Numbered from the stretch's first letter, positions 38,989 through 48,383 are shown. The stretch: DNA of 64,000 bases from Clostridiales bacterium (GCA_025757645.1 CP107216.1:2263001-2327000); one strand, 5' to 3'. Notes: generated from the sequence alone by a model not told the origin. Made by a program: numbers and translations.

Positions 38989-40968
38989 TTACGCGAGCGG
39001 TTTGAAATCGGACTTCGGGTGGTGGCACAGCGGGCAGACAAAGTCGTCCGGCATATCCGCACCCTCATACACGTAGCCGCAGACGGTGCAGACGAAGCCG
39101 ACGCGCTTTTCCGCAGGCTTGGCCTCGTGCTTGACGAAGTCGGACGCCGGGTGCTTGCACAGCGGGCAGATGAAATCGGCCGGGAGCGTCTCGCCCTCGT
39201 ACACGTAGCCGCACACGGAGCAGACCCAGGTCGCCTTCTCGGCAGGGGCGAGCTTCGGCGGCGCGGGCTTGATGTGGCTGCGGTAATAGTCATAGGTCAC
39301 GGTCTCGTCGTTGCTGAAGAGCTTGGACTCCGTGATCTCGGCGATGAAGAGCCGGTGGCTGCCCTGGTCGTAGCTCTCGACGACGCGGCAGGAGAACATG
39401 GCGTTCGTATAGCGGTTGATGTAATACAGGCCGTTGTCACTGCGGGCGCAGTCGGTCCAGTCTGCGAACTTGTCCACATCCGCGCCGGACTGGAAGCCGA
39501 AGTGCTGGAAGAAGGCAAACGGCACTTCCTTCGTCAGCAGCGAGAGGTTGAACACACCGGTGCGCTCGATCATGCCGCAGGTGTAGTTGGCCTTGATGAC
39601 CGAGATGGAGATGCGCTCGGGCTTGTTGGCCATCTGGATGGCGGTGTTGATGACGCAGGCGTTGTCCTTGTCCCCTTCGCGGGCGGAGAGCGCGAACAGG
39701 CCGTACTGGAACTTGAAGAGCGCGGCGGGGTTCTGCTTGCCCTCGTTGACGATCGGGCGCGGCTTCGGCATGGAGGCCACGAGCGCGTCCGCGATCTCGG
39801 CGAGCGCGGCGAGCTGGTCGTCCTTGAGCGAAGATTTGATGGTGAGCGTCTCGTTGAGGATGTTCACGTTCTTGAGCTTGGAGAGGATGCCGCGCATGAG
39901 CTTGCCGGCCGTCGGCGCCCAGGAGCCGTTTTCGATCAGGGCAATGGTGCGGTTCTGGAGGTTGTGCGCAGCGATGTCGAGCAGCGCCGTCTCCATGTTG
40001 CAGAAGATGCCGGCGTTGTACGTCGTGGACGCGAACACGAGGTGGCTGCAGCGGAAGGCCTCGGCCACGACATAGCTCGGGTGCGTGACGGAGACGTCGT
40101 ACATGGCGATGTTGCGCACGCCGCGCTCAGCGAGCATGGTGGCGAGCACCTGCGCCGCGTTTTCCGTGTGGCCGTAGACGGAGGAGTAAGCGATGAGCAC
40201 GCTGCCCTCCTGCTCGGGCGTGTAGGAGCTCCACTTGCTGTACTTATCGACGAACCAGCCGATGTTCTTGCGCCAGACCGGGCCGTGCAGGGGGCAGATC
40301 ATGCGGATGTCGAGCGTGGCGGTCTTCTTGAGCAGGGCCTGCACCTGCGTGCCGTACTTGCCGACGATGTTCGTATAGTAGCGGCGGGCATCGGGCAGCC
40401 AGTCGTGCTCGAAGTCGTACTCATCGGCATAGAGATTGCCATTGAGCGCGCCGAACGTGCCGAAGGCATCGGCGGAGAAGAGCGTGCCGGTCGTGGTGTC
40501 GAAGCTGACCATGACCTCCGGCCAGTGGACCATCGGCGCCATGACATAGGCAAACGTGTGCTTGCCGAAGCAGTAGGTATCGCCCTCGGCCACGAGGATG
40601 GCGCGGGCGTCAATGTCAAAGGTGAAGTAGTTGCGGATCATGTCGCGGATCTTCGCGTTGCAGATGATCTTCGCCTCGGGGTAGCGGCGCACGGTCTCCT
40701 CGAGCGTCTTGGCGTGGTCGGGCTCCATGTGGTGCACGACGATGTAGTCCAGCGGGCGGCCGCCAAGGACATGGGCGAGGTTTTCAAAGAATTGACCGGC
40801 GACGGACTGGTCCACCGTGTCGAGCAGGACGGTCTTTTCGTCGAGCAAGACGTAGGCGTTGTACGACACGCCGCGCGGGATGGGGTACACGCTCTCAAAC
40901 AGGGCCAGACGGCGGTCGGATGCGCCGACCCAATACAGATCCTCGGTCATTTTCACAGTGCAATGCAT
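38989..40968 (-). CDS. flavodiiron protein fused to flavin reductase and two rubredoxin domains
   Basis: A 659-residue multidomain protein. In order: a metallo-beta-lactamase diiron domain (HxExDH motif as HHMEPDH at residues 79-85), a flavodoxin domain (about 255-395, IAYSSVYGHTENAAQV), a flavin reductase-like domain (about 415-560, KANYTCGMIERTGVFNLS), and two tandem rubredoxins (CSVCGYVYEG...CPLC and CTVCGYVYEG...CPLC). It reduces O2 or NO to protect anaerobes. The fusion holds its own electron chain. The ATG follows AGAAGGAGGAGACCAAT. It follows thioredoxin on the same strand. Confidence 0.92.
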   Translation of the reverse strand: MHCTVKMTEDLYWVGASDRRLALFESVYPIPRGVSYNAYVLLDEKTVLLDTVDQSVAGQFFENLAHVLGGRPLDYIVVHHMEPDHAKTLEETVRRYPEAKIICNAKIRDMIRNYFTFDIDARAILVAEGDTYCFGKHTFAYVMAPMVHWPEVMVSFDTTTGTLFSADAFGTFGALNGNLYADEYDFEHDWLPDARRYYTNIVGKYGTQVQALLKKTATLDIRMICPLHGPVWRKNIGWFVDKYSKWSSYTPEQEGSVLIAYSSVYGHTENAAQVLATMLAERGVRNIAMYDVSVTHPSYVVAEAFRCSHLVFASTTYNAGIFCNMETALLDIAAHNLQNRTIALIENGSWAPTAGKLMRGILSKLKNVNILNETLTIKSSLKDDQLAALAEIADALVASMPKPRPIVNEGKQNPAALFKFQYGLFALSAREGDKDNACVINTAIQMANKPERISISVIKANYTCGMIERTGVFNLSLLTKEVPFAFFQHFGFQSGADVDKFADWTDCARSDNGLYYINRYTNAMFSCRVVESYDQGSHRLFIAEITESKLFSNDETVTYDYYRSHIKPAPPKLAPAEKATWVCSVCGYVYEGETLPADFICPLCKHPASDFVKHEAKPAEKRVGFVCTVCGYVYEGADMPDDFVCPLCHHPKSDFKPLA

Positions 40969-41005
40969 ATTGGTCTCCTCCTTCTTATCCACAATTCCCC
41001 CGGTC

Positions 41006-41308
41006 TCAGCCGAGGAGTTTGAGCAGTTCTTCCTTCGGCGTCACGCCGACCTTCACAGCCGCGGCCTGGCCGCCGCGGAACACCATCAGCGTCGGGATGC
41101 TCATGATGCGGAACTGGCCCGCGAGCTCCGGCTGCTCGTCCACGTTGACCTTGCCGAACTTGTATTCCGGGTGCTCGGCATCGAGCTCCTCGACCACGGG
41201 GGCCATCATGCGGCACGGGCCGCACCATGTCGCCCAGAAATCCACGAGCACGGGCTTGTCGGACTGCAGGACCTCCTGCGCAAAGTTTTCTTTCGTCAGT
41301 GTAATCAT
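41006..41308 (-). CDS. trxA: thioredoxin
   Basis: A 100-residue thioredoxin with the active site WATWCGPC (Cys 29 and 32), the VNVDEQPELA strand and the cis-proline in SIPTLMVF. It reduces disulfides. It lies just before the flavodiiron protein gene with 37 bp between, in the same direction. A Crp/Fnr-like dyad stands in its promoter region. Confidence 0.95.
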   Translation of the reverse strand: MITLTKENFAQEVLQSDKPVLVDFWATWCGPCRMMAPVVEELDAEHPEYKFGKVNVDEQPELAGQFRIMSIPTLMVFRGGQAAAVKVGVTPKEELLKLLG

Positions 41309-41353
41309 GATGATCTTCCTTTCTGGAATTGTCGTCTGTATTCGTATGTGCTG

Positions 41354-41395
41354 ATTTTAACAGATTTTCCACCCGCGTTCTGTGGCAAAGTCACA
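41354..41395 (-). promoter_or_regulatory. candidate Crp/Fnr-type operator and promoter of trxA-flavodiiron
   Basis: The dyad TGTGGCAAAGTCACA (41381-41395) has arms TGTGGC/GTCACA and overlaps the stop of the crp-like gene. A -10-like TAAAAT (41359-41354) lies downstream on the minus strand. The dyad centre is about 41 bp upstream of the expected start, the class II activator position. The site type fits the regulator encoded next door. Confidence 0.5.
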
Positions 41396-42062
41396 TTCCG
41401 GCGAGGCGGCGCAGTTTTTCGGCGTCCGCGACCGTGACCGTGCCGCGGCCGAGCGAGACGATGCCGTCGTCGGCGAAGTGGCGCAGCATGCGCGTGACGG
41501 TCTCGCGCACGGCGCCGGTGTCGCGCGCGATCTGCTCGTGCGTGGCGCGCACGGGCGCGCGGGCGTGGTCGGACTCGTCCCAGAGATACTGTGCGAGGCG
41601 CTTGTCAAAGCTCGTGAACAGCAGCTGCTGCATCGCCCACATGACATCGGAAAAGCGCTCGGTCGCAAGGCGGTACATGCAGCACTCGACATGGATGTTC
41701 TCCGCCGCAAGCTGCTGGAACACGTGCGCGCCGAGGATGAGCAGCTCCGTCGGCGCATCGGCCACGAGCTGCACCTCGAACGTGATCTGCCGGATGACGC
41801 ACGCCGCCGCCAGCACGCAGGCGTCCCCGTCCGTGAGGCGGTAGAGCGTGATCTCGCGCCCGTCGTCCGAGAGCATGCATGCGCGCAAGCGGCCGCTCTG
41901 CACCCGGATCATGCCGAGGCACTGCCCGTCGCACCCGTGCACGAGCGCGCCGCGGTCATACTGCGCCAGGCGCGCGCCGCGCCGCGCAAGCTCGCGCTGC
42001 GGCTCGGTCAGGTTCGGCCAGAAGGGCAGCTGCTCGAGCGCCGCGGCCAATCGTTCGTTCAT
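41391..42062 (-). CDS. Crp/Fnr family transcriptional regulator
   Basis: A 223-residue regulator with a cyclic-nucleotide-binding-like beta-roll (GRLRACMLSDDGREITLYRL), a long dimerisation helix and a C-terminal winged helix (THEQIARDTGAVRETVTRML). The cysteines are scattered (CVLAAAC, ECCMY), with no FNR-type N-terminal set. It is followed by trxA and the flavodiiron gene, so it likely controls an oxygen or NO response. The ATG follows GGGGGAACGGAT. Confidence 0.9.
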   Translation of the reverse strand: MNERLAAALEQLPFWPNLTEPQRELARRGARLAQYDRGALVHGCDGQCLGMIRVQSGRLRACMLSDDGREITLYRLTDGDACVLAAACVIRQITFEVQLVADAPTELLILGAHVFQQLAAENIHVECCMYRLATERFSDVMWAMQQLLFTSFDKRLAQYLWDESDHARAPVRATHEQIARDTGAVRETVTRMLRHFADDGIVSLGRGTVTVADAEKLRRLAGM

Positions 42063-42194
42063 ATCCGTTCCCCCATCGCCGCCGGACACACGGCGGCGCT
42101 CTTTTTGACCAGCATAGCACAAAACCGCCGCCGATGGAATCCCCACGGCGGCAGTTTTTGGCGAGATTTTTTCCGCATCCCGCCCGACAGCACG

Positions 42195-42223
42195 TTGACA
42201 AACCGGCCGCCGAACGGTACGAT
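42195..42223 (+). promoter_or_regulatory. PP2C gene promoter
   Basis: TTGACA (42195-42200) and TACGAT (42218-42223) are 17 bp apart, about 35 bp before the start. Confidence 0.8.
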
Positions 42224-42259
42224 AGCAGCAGAAAACACGCAGCAAGGGAGGGACGCGCG

Positions 42260-43444
42260 ATGCGGGCGCTGTGTTACGCGCAGACAAACATCGGCTCCGG
42301 CCGGGACAACAATGAGGATAACTACTACTGCAACGGCACGTTCAAGCGCGACCCCGCCATCCCCGTAGCCGAGGTGGCCGCCGAGCAGGAGAGCCAGCGG
42401 CTGATCTACGGCGTGTTCGACGGCATGGGCGGCGAGGCCAACGGCGAGCAGGCGGCGCTGCTGTGCGCGCAGACGCTGCACCAGTGCAGCAGCGACGAGC
42501 CGTTTGACGCGCTCGATTTCTTCCGCCGGGCAAATGTCGCCGTGTGCGACATGATCGCGGCCAGCGGCCAGATCGGCGGCTCGACCGCCGCGACCGTACA
42601 CCTGACCGGCAACCGCGCCTACTGCTGCAATGTCGGCGACAGCCGCATCTACCTGCAGCGCGGCGGCGCGCTGCAGCGCATCTCGCGCGACCACACCAAG
42701 TATCAGGAGCAGCTCGACGCCGGCGCTGCCGCCGCCGACGCGGCCGACAACCCGGACAGGCACGTGCTCACGCAGTATCTGGGCATGCTGGGCGTGCGCC
42801 AGCGGCTCATGCCGTATTTCGCGGCCAGCGTGCCGCTCGCCGTGGGCGACCGGCTGCTGCTGTGCACCGACGGGCTGACCGGCAAGCTCAGCGACAGCCA
42901 GCTGCAGACAGCGCTCGGCGCCGACCTGCCGCTGCCGGAGCTGGGGCAGGCGCTCATGGTGCAGGCGCTCGCGGCCGGGCCAGGCGACAACATCACGCTC
43001 GTGCTCATCGAGATCACGGCGCTCGACGCGGAGACGGCCGTGCCCCTGCCCCAGCCGCCGGCCGAGGAACTGTCGCAGACGCGGCGGTTTGAAGTGCCGG
43101 CCGCACGGATCGCCGAGCAGGAGACCCAGCGCAAAAAGCACGCGCACGCGCGCCGGCGCGAGATTATCCTGACCGTGGCCGTCGTGCTGGCCGTGCTCGC
43201 CGCCGTGATCGCGGCGCTGTGGCTCGCGGTCGGCAGCATCCCGCGCAAGCACCCTGCCCCGGCGTCCACGCCGGTGCAGACCGTGGCCCCCACGCCGACG
43301 CCCGCGAGCGTGAACCCGCCGCAGATCATTCTGCCCCCGCCGCCGACGCCGGAGCCGGAACCCACCCCAGAGATCACGCCGGAGCCGTCGCCCGACACGA
43401 CGCACGTGCCCGAGACCGCCGCACCGGAAAACTTACCCGGTTGA
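42260..43444 (+). CDS. membrane-anchored PP2C-type Ser/Thr protein phosphatase
   Basis: A 394-residue protein. Residues 1-250 form a PP2C phosphatase (metal motifs RDNNEDNYYC, FDGMGGEANGE, DSRIYLQRGG, CTDGLTGKL and GDNITLVLI). One membrane helix follows near 300 (IILTVAVVLAVLAAVIAAL), then an extracellular Pro/Thr-rich tail. It differs from the usual PrpC because of the anchored tail, and no Ser/Thr kinase gene lies nearby. The ATG follows AAGGGAGGGACGCGCG. Confidence 0.87.
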   Translation: MRALCYAQTNIGSGRDNNEDNYYCNGTFKRDPAIPVAEVAAEQESQRLIYGVFDGMGGEANGEQAALLCAQTLHQCSSDEPFDALDFFRRANVAVCDMIAASGQIGGSTAATVHLTGNRAYCCNVGDSRIYLQRGGALQRISRDHTKYQEQLDAGAAAADAADNPDRHVLTQYLGMLGVRQRLMPYFAASVPLAVGDRLLLCTDGLTGKLSDSQLQTALGADLPLPELGQALMVQALAAGPGDNITLVLIEITALDAETAVPLPQPPAEELSQTRRFEVPAARIAEQETQRKKHAHARRREIILTVAVVLAVLAAVIAALWLAVGSIPRKHPAPASTPVQTVAPTPTPASVNPPQIILPPPPTPEPEPTPEITPEPSPDTTHVPETAAPENLPG

Positions 43445-43469
43445 CGCGCAGCGCCCGGATGCGTATAAT
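43441..43469 (+). promoter_or_regulatory. promoter of a small membrane-protein gene
   Basis: TTGACG (43441-43446) and TATAAT (43464-43469) are 17 bp apart; the -35 box overlaps the PP2C stop codon. Confidence 0.75.
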
Positions 43470-43520
43470 AGCATTGTGAAAGATTCGACACCTTTTGAGG
43501 TGCATGAGGAGGAACATCGG

Positions 43521-43778
43521 ATGCGCACACACCACGCCCTGCAGCCCCGCTCGCCGGAGCAGGCATCCTACAGCATCGGCCGCCGCGACGGCAAGCAGTT
43601 TCTGAAGCTCTACCGCAGCTACCTGCACGGCACGCTCGCCGGAACGCGCGAGCCGGTGTATGAGGGCACGGTCGTGGAGAGCGCAGATGACTGGCGGCTG
43701 ACCGCCGTGCTCGCGCTCGCGCCGATGACGCTCGCGTTCGCGTACCTGATCGTGATGCTGTTTTTCGTGTTCCTGTGA
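43521..43778 (+). CDS. small membrane protein, unknown function
   Basis: An 85-residue protein with a basic N-terminal part (RRDGKQFLKLYRSYLHG) and one C-terminal membrane helix (LALAPMTLAFAYLIVML). No family is recognised. The ATG follows ATGAGGAGGAACATCGG, so I take it instead of an upstream GTG in frame. It has its own promoter and terminator. Confidence 0.65.
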   Translation: MRTHHALQPRSPEQASYSIGRRDGKQFLKLYRSYLHGTLAGTREPVYEGTVVESADDWRLTAVLALAPMTLAFAYLIVMLFFVFL

Positions 43779-43793
43779 TATTTCATATTGCAA

Positions 43794-43829
43794 CAGCCCC
43801 ACCGCCGGAAACGGCGATGGGGCTGCTTT
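43794..43829 (+). terminator. terminator between convergent genes
   Basis: The stem CAGCCCCACCGCCG / CGGCGATGGGGCTG is followed by CTTTTTGC. Confidence 0.85.
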
Positions 43830-43847
43830 TTGCATTCACATTTCTAT

Positions 43848-45599
43848 TCACTTTTCCACCTGCGCGCCCATCAGGTACTGCGCGCCGAGCGGGCCGGACA
43901 GCAGGCCCTGCACGTGCGTGTTGCACAGGTAGGTGTCCGTGTACCAGTAGAGCGGGCAGACAGCGCCCGTCTGCATGAGCAGCGTCTCGGCCTGGTGCAT
44001 GAGCGAATAGCGCTCGGCCGTGTCGCCGCTGCTCTGGATGCGGTAGAGCAGCGCGTCATACGACTCGGCCCAGGTGCAGTTGTCGCGCGTGCGGCCGTCG
44101 AGCGTGACGCTGTAGCCCGCATAGTCCGCGTGCGCGCCGCGGCCGAGGGCGACGCAGTTGCTGCCCGCGCCGCTCGCCCAGAGGGAGAGAAACGGCATGG
44201 GATCGTCCACATCGGCGCTGAAGCTGCAGCGCGTGATCGAATAGCCTCCGGCGGCGCGGCTGGCGAGGAAGGTGTCCATGTCCTGCGCCGTGACCGCGAG
44301 CGAAATACCGTAGCGGCCGTAGAGCTCCGTGAGATAGTCCGCGATGGCGACGTGGCCTGCCGCGTCGGACGTCAGGTACGTCAGCTCCGGGAAGCCGGCG
44401 CACACGCCCTGCGTGCTGACCGTGAACCGGCCGGACGACTCCGCCGCCTGCCGCAGGAGCGCGATGGCCTGCTTGCAGTTGGCCTCGTGATCGCTGCCGT
44501 AATAACCGCCGCCCTTGCCGTCCGCGCCGTTGTGCGCGATGAAGGCGCTGCCGTCGGCGTCCGAGACGCCGGACGGGATGGGCGCGTTCGCGCTCTGCTG
44601 TGCGCCGGGCGTGATCTCGCTGCACAGATAGCTGCGGTCGATGAGCAGGGCGAGCGCAGTGCGGATCTGCGCGCGCTCCGTCTGCGAGAAGGCGCTCAGC
44701 GCCGGGTCGCTCATGGAAAAGCAGAGGCTGTACGTGCCGAGCTGGCTGACGGTGCGCAGCTCGGGCGCGTGATTTGCACGCAGGTCGTCGAGCGCGTCAT
44801 CCGGTACGGGCCAGCTGAGCGCGTATTCGCGCGCGAGGAAGGCGGACGCCGCAGCGTTGGCGTCGCTCTGAAAGACGAAGCGCACCGTCTCGGCCGCGAC
44901 GTTGTCCGCGTCCCAATAGGCGGTATTTTTCGTGTAGGTGAGGCCCTCGGTCGTCCACGCGGTGACCGTGTACGGCCCGCTGGTGACAAAGGCCGCGCCG
45001 TCTGCCGTCCAGCTCGTGGTGTCCGCCGCGCCGGAGGGCACGGGTGCATACGCCGGCTGGGCGCACAGCTGCAAAAACGTGGGCATGGCCTCCGCGAGCA
45101 CAACGGTGAGCGTGCGCCCGTCGGCCGACGCCGTGACGTTCAGCCGCCCGGTGCCGTAGCCGTCGATGCAGGCGAAGAGATACGGCGCCGCCGCGTCACT
45201 GAGCGTGCTCGCCCGGGTCCACGCATAGACGAAGTCCGCCGCCGTGAGCGGCGTGCCGTCCGACCACGTGAGCCCGTCGCGCAGGGTGAACACATACTGC
45301 ACGCGCCCGTCGGGCAGGGACTCCGGCTCGGGCAGGGCCGCGCACAGCTCGGGCGTGAGCTCGGCCTTGCCGTCGCCGCCGGCGCGGTAGCCGGTCAGGC
45401 CGGCAAAGAGATTGACGACATACGTCGCGCCGACGCCGTTTTCCGTGCGCGCGGGGTCGAGCGCTGCCGGCCCGGCACCGAGGCACAGCGTCAGCGGTGC
45501 GCCGGCATCCGGCGCGCGCACGGTGCTCTCCGATGCGCGCGTGCAGGCGCTGAGCAGCAGCGCCGCCGCGATCAGGGTGCACAAAAGGGCTCGCTTCAT
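43848..45599 (-). CDS. oligopeptide ABC transporter substrate-binding lipoprotein (OppA family)
   Basis: A 583-residue extracellular lipoprotein. The signal peptide ends in the lipobox LLLSAC. The solute-binding family 5 fold is visible in LTLCLGAGPAALDPARTENG, FTLRDGLTWSDGTPLTAADF with VYAWTR, SGPYTVTAW and IRTALALLIDRSYLC. It would bind peptides. No permease or ATPase genes lie nearby, so it may serve another importer or act alone. The ATG follows GACAGGAGGTGACCGGC. Confidence 0.9.
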   Translation of the reverse strand: MKRALLCTLIAAALLLSACTRASESTVRAPDAGAPLTLCLGAGPAALDPARTENGVGATYVVNLFAGLTGYRAGGDGKAELTPELCAALPEPESLPDGRVQYVFTLRDGLTWSDGTPLTAADFVYAWTRASTLSDAAAPYLFACIDGYGTGRLNVTASADGRTLTVVLAEAMPTFLQLCAQPAYAPVPSGAADTTSWTADGAAFVTSGPYTVTAWTTEGLTYTKNTAYWDADNVAAETVRFVFQSDANAAASAFLAREYALSWPVPDDALDDLRANHAPELRTVSQLGTYSLCFSMSDPALSAFSQTERAQIRTALALLIDRSYLCSEITPGAQQSANAPIPSGVSDADGSAFIAHNGADGKGGGYYGSDHEANCKQAIALLRQAAESSGRFTVSTQGVCAGFPELTYLTSDAAGHVAIADYLTELYGRYGISLAVTAQDMDTFLASRAAGGYSITRCSFSADVDDPMPFLSLWASGAGSNCVALGRGAHADYAGYSVTLDGRTRDNCTWAESYDALLYRIQSSGDTAERYSLMHQAETLLMQTGAVCPLYWYTDTYLCNTHVQGLLSGPLGAQYLMGAQVEK

Positions 45600-45714
45600 G
45601 CCGGTCACCTCCTGTCGGGTGCAAGTAAGCGGTAAGATTTTCCGTGCAGGCGTATCTTACCACACGCGCCGCGAAAATGCAACGGTTTCCTTCTCAAATT
45701 CCCCACTTTCAAAG

Positions 45715-45746
45715 AAAAATGGTGCGCTCCAGAATCGGAGCGCACC
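45715..45746 (-). terminator. M29 aminopeptidase terminator
   Basis: The stem GGTGCGCTCC / GGAGCGCACC is followed on the minus strand by ATTTTTC. Confidence 0.8.
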
Positions 45747-45784
45747 ACATTTCGCGGTATTTCGACGAAAAAATGGGGTTTCGG

Positions 45785-47008
45785 TCAAAAAGCCCATGTC
45801 CCGTCCCGGAACACGGGGACGGTGCGGCCGTCGCGGCAGTGCGCCGTAATGGCCAGATCCGGCGTGCCGATCATGAAATCCTCGTGGATCATGGAGTCGT
45901 TCACGCCGAGCGCGCGCATCTCCTCGAGCGTGCGGTTCGGGTAGTCGCGGATGGTGTCGATGAAGCCCATGCCGAGCGCGAGGTGGCAGCAGGCGTTTTC
46001 ATCAAACAGCGTATTGTAAAACAGGATGCCCGTCTGGTTGATGGGGCTGTCATACGGCACGAGCGCGCACTCGCCAAGGTAGGCAGAGCCTTCGTCCATG
46101 GCGATGAGCTTTTGCAGCAGGGCCTCGTTCGTGCGCGCGTGCGCCTCGACGGCGCGGCCGTGCTCGAAGCGGATGGAGAAATCCTCGATGAGCTGGCCCT
46201 GGTACGACAGCGGCTTCGACGAATAGACGATGCCCTCTGCCTCGCCGCGCTTGGGCGAGATGAAGCACTCCTCCGTGGGCAGGTTGGGGTTAAAATAGCT
46301 GCCGCCGATCGTGTACTCCCCGCCGCCGCAAAACTGCGCCTCGGGGATCATGCCGACGGTGAGGTTCGTGCCGTTGGATGCATGGTACTCCAGCGACGCG
46401 ATGCCGAGGCTGTTGAGGTGGTCGCAGCGCGCTTGCAGGTCGGCATTGTGCGCGTTCCACGCGGCGATAGGGTCGTCGTCCACGCGGCAGGTGTGCAAAA
46501 TTGCCTCCCAGAGCTTTTCGACGGCGCGGGCCTTCGTCTCGTTGGGGAACACCTTTTTCGCCCACGCCACGCCGGGCACGGCCGCGATGCACCACTGGTA
46601 GCGGCCCTCCATCTGGTCGCGGTAGGGCTTGATGACACCATAGCGCCCCTGTCGGGCGCGGGCCATCTTCGCGGGGCTGACACCGCGCAGGCCGTCCGGA
46701 TCTTCGCTGAGCAGGTAGATACGGCACGGGAGCGTATCGACATAGTGCTGGAGCTTCGCGCGCTCCCAAGCCTCGACGGTCTGGAGCGTTTTGACACTCT
46801 CGCGCCGGATGGCGAGCTTTTCGAGCGCCTGGTGCTTCCACATGACCGTGACCTTGCGCGCCCCGGCGTGATAGCACGCATCGGCGACCATGGTCACGAA
46901 CTCCGGCTGGTCGAGCTCGGCCTCGATGACGACGTCCTGCCCTTTCTGCACACGCGCGCCGACCTCCGCGATCAGGCGGGCATAGGCACGCAAAACGGTT
47001 TTTTTCAT
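45785..47008 (-). CDS. aminopeptidase (M29 family)
   Basis: A 407-residue metallo-aminopeptidase of the M29 (AmpS/AmpT) family. The core shows NLTVGMIPEAQFCGGGEYTI, NLPTEECFISPKRGEAEGIV, the region LDEGSAYLGECALVPYDSPI-like with the metal-binding Glu, and HLALGMGF with NDSMIHEDFMIG. Length is normal. It lies directly behind a two-component system, with 1 bp between it and the kinase stop. Confidence 0.9.
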   Translation of the reverse strand: MKKTVLRAYARLIAEVGARVQKGQDVVIEAELDQPEFVTMVADACYHAGARKVTVMWKHQALEKLAIRRESVKTLQTVEAWERAKLQHYVDTLPCRIYLLSEDPDGLRGVSPAKMARARQGRYGVIKPYRDQMEGRYQWCIAAVPGVAWAKKVFPNETKARAVEKLWEAILHTCRVDDDPIAAWNAHNADLQARCDHLNSLGIASLEYHASNGTNLTVGMIPEAQFCGGGEYTIGGSYFNPNLPTEECFISPKRGEAEGIVYSSKPLSYQGQLIEDFSIRFEHGRAVEAHARTNEALLQKLIAMDEGSAYLGECALVPYDSPINQTGILFYNTLFDENACCHLALGMGFIDTIRDYPNRTLEEMRALGVNDSMIHEDFMIGTPDLAITAHCRDGRTVPVFRDGTWAF

Positions 47009-47009
47009 A

Positions 47010-48383
47010 TCAGCTTTCCTCTTTTCCGTGGTGTTCGGGCAGCGTGACCGTGAACGTCGTGCCGTGGCCCGGCGCGCTCGTGACGGCGACCGTGCCGCCG
47101 TGGAGCGTGACGATCTGCTGCACCATCGACAGGCCCAGGCCCAGACCGGCGTTTTCCTGCCGGCTGGGGTCGGCCTGATAGAACCTCTGCCATATTTTAT
47201 CCAGATTTTCCTGTGAGATACCGATGCCGTTGTCCTGCACGGTCAGCTCGGCCCCGGCAGCCGTGCGCCGGAGCGCGACATGGATCCAGCCGCCGTCCAC
47301 GCCGAACTTGAAGGCGTTATCAAGCAGGTTCTGCACGACGCGCGAGATGAGAAAGACGTCCATGTCGATGAAGATGCCCGGCTCGGCCGCGCAGCTGATG
47401 CGGATGCCGCGGCGCGCGACCATGGCCTGCTCGTCGCAGATGACGGTGACGAGATCGGAGAGGTCGGCATACTCCCAGTTGACCTTCTGCGTGCCCTGAT
47501 CGAGCCGCGTGATCTCGAGCATGCTGCGGATGAGCGCCGACATCTTGTGCGCCTGCCGGTCGATGACATCGAGCGCCGCCTGATAATCCGCGGGCGTCTG
47601 CGCATTTTTGCGTGCGTCCTCGCAGGCGGCGAGGATGACGGTCGTCGGCGTGCGCAGCTCGTGCGAGGCATCGGACGTGAAGCGCTGCTCGGCCTCGAAC
47701 GAGCGCTCAAGCCGGTCGAACATGTTGTCAAACGACGCCGAGAGCTGATAGATCTCGTCGCTGCCGCTCGTGTGCGGCAGACCGATGCGCGCCTTGAGGT
47801 CCTGCCCGTCGGAGATGGCGTTGGCCGTGGCCGTGAGCTGGCGCACGGGGCGCAGGGCGCGGCTGGCGATGAAATAGCCGCCGATGACCGACAGCACGAG
47901 CAGCACCGGCAGCAGCGACCACGCCAGCGGCAGAATGACGCGCATGACGCCGCCGTTGGCATCCGCGTCGATGACGCCGCGCAGCCAGACGCTGCCGACC
48001 ATCATGTCCACGTGCACATCATAGACGTAATATGCATTGTCCCCGCAGTCGACCAGGCGCACGCTCTCCCCGTCGAGCGGCAGCGGCTGCGCGGGCGTGA
48101 ACTCCGCCGGGAACGTGCCCTGCAGGACGTTGCCGTCCGCGTCATAGAGCACGGTGTAAACGCCGCTGCGGTTATAATGGATGCGGCTGAAGCGGAACTG
48201 GCGGTTATTGTACTTGACGCGGTTGGCGTTGTGCTCGACCATGCGCACGAGGCGCGCCTCGGGGTCGTTCGTGGCGACCGTGCCGTTGACGGCGAGCAGG
48301 AACGCGAGCACCAGCGCCTCGATGACAAACATCATGAGCGCGAACCAGCCGGTGATGCGCAGCTTTAGTGACGGACGTTTCAT
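47010..48383 (-). CDS. sensor histidine kinase
   Basis: A 457-residue membrane kinase with two membrane helices (about 10-32 and 150-172) flanking an extracellular sensor of some 120 residues. Then come a HAMP domain (SRALRPVRQLTATANAISDG), the phospho-acceptor His 241 in SDASHELRTP, and the HATPase with NLLDNAFKF, DNGIGI and GLGLSMV. Its ATG overlaps the response regulator stop by 4 bp. The stimulus is unknown. Confidence 0.94.
   Translation of the reverse strand: MKRPSLKLRITGWFALMMFVIEALVLAFLLAVNGTVATNDPEARLVRMVEHNANRVKYNNRQFRFSRIHYNRSGVYTVLYDADGNVLQGTFPAEFTPAQPLPLDGESVRLVDCGDNAYYVYDVHVDMMVGSVWLRGVIDADANGGVMRVILPLAWSLLPVLLVLSVIGGYFIASRALRPVRQLTATANAISDGQDLKARIGLPHTSGSDEIYQLSASFDNMFDRLERSFEAEQRFTSDASHELRTPTTVILAACEDARKNAQTPADYQAALDVIDRQAHKMSALIRSMLEITRLDQGTQKVNWEYADLSDLVTVICDEQAMVARRGIRISCAAEPGIFIDMDVFLISRVVQNLLDNAFKFGVDGGWIHVALRRTAAGAELTVQDNGIGISQENLDKIWQRFYQADPSRQENAGLGLGLSMVQQIVTLHGGTVAVTSAPGHGTTFTVTLPEHHGKEES

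Noticed and set aside
39019..41022. 667-codon plus-strand frame opposite the flavodiiron gene
   Set aside because: Antisense shadow of an evident multidomain protein.
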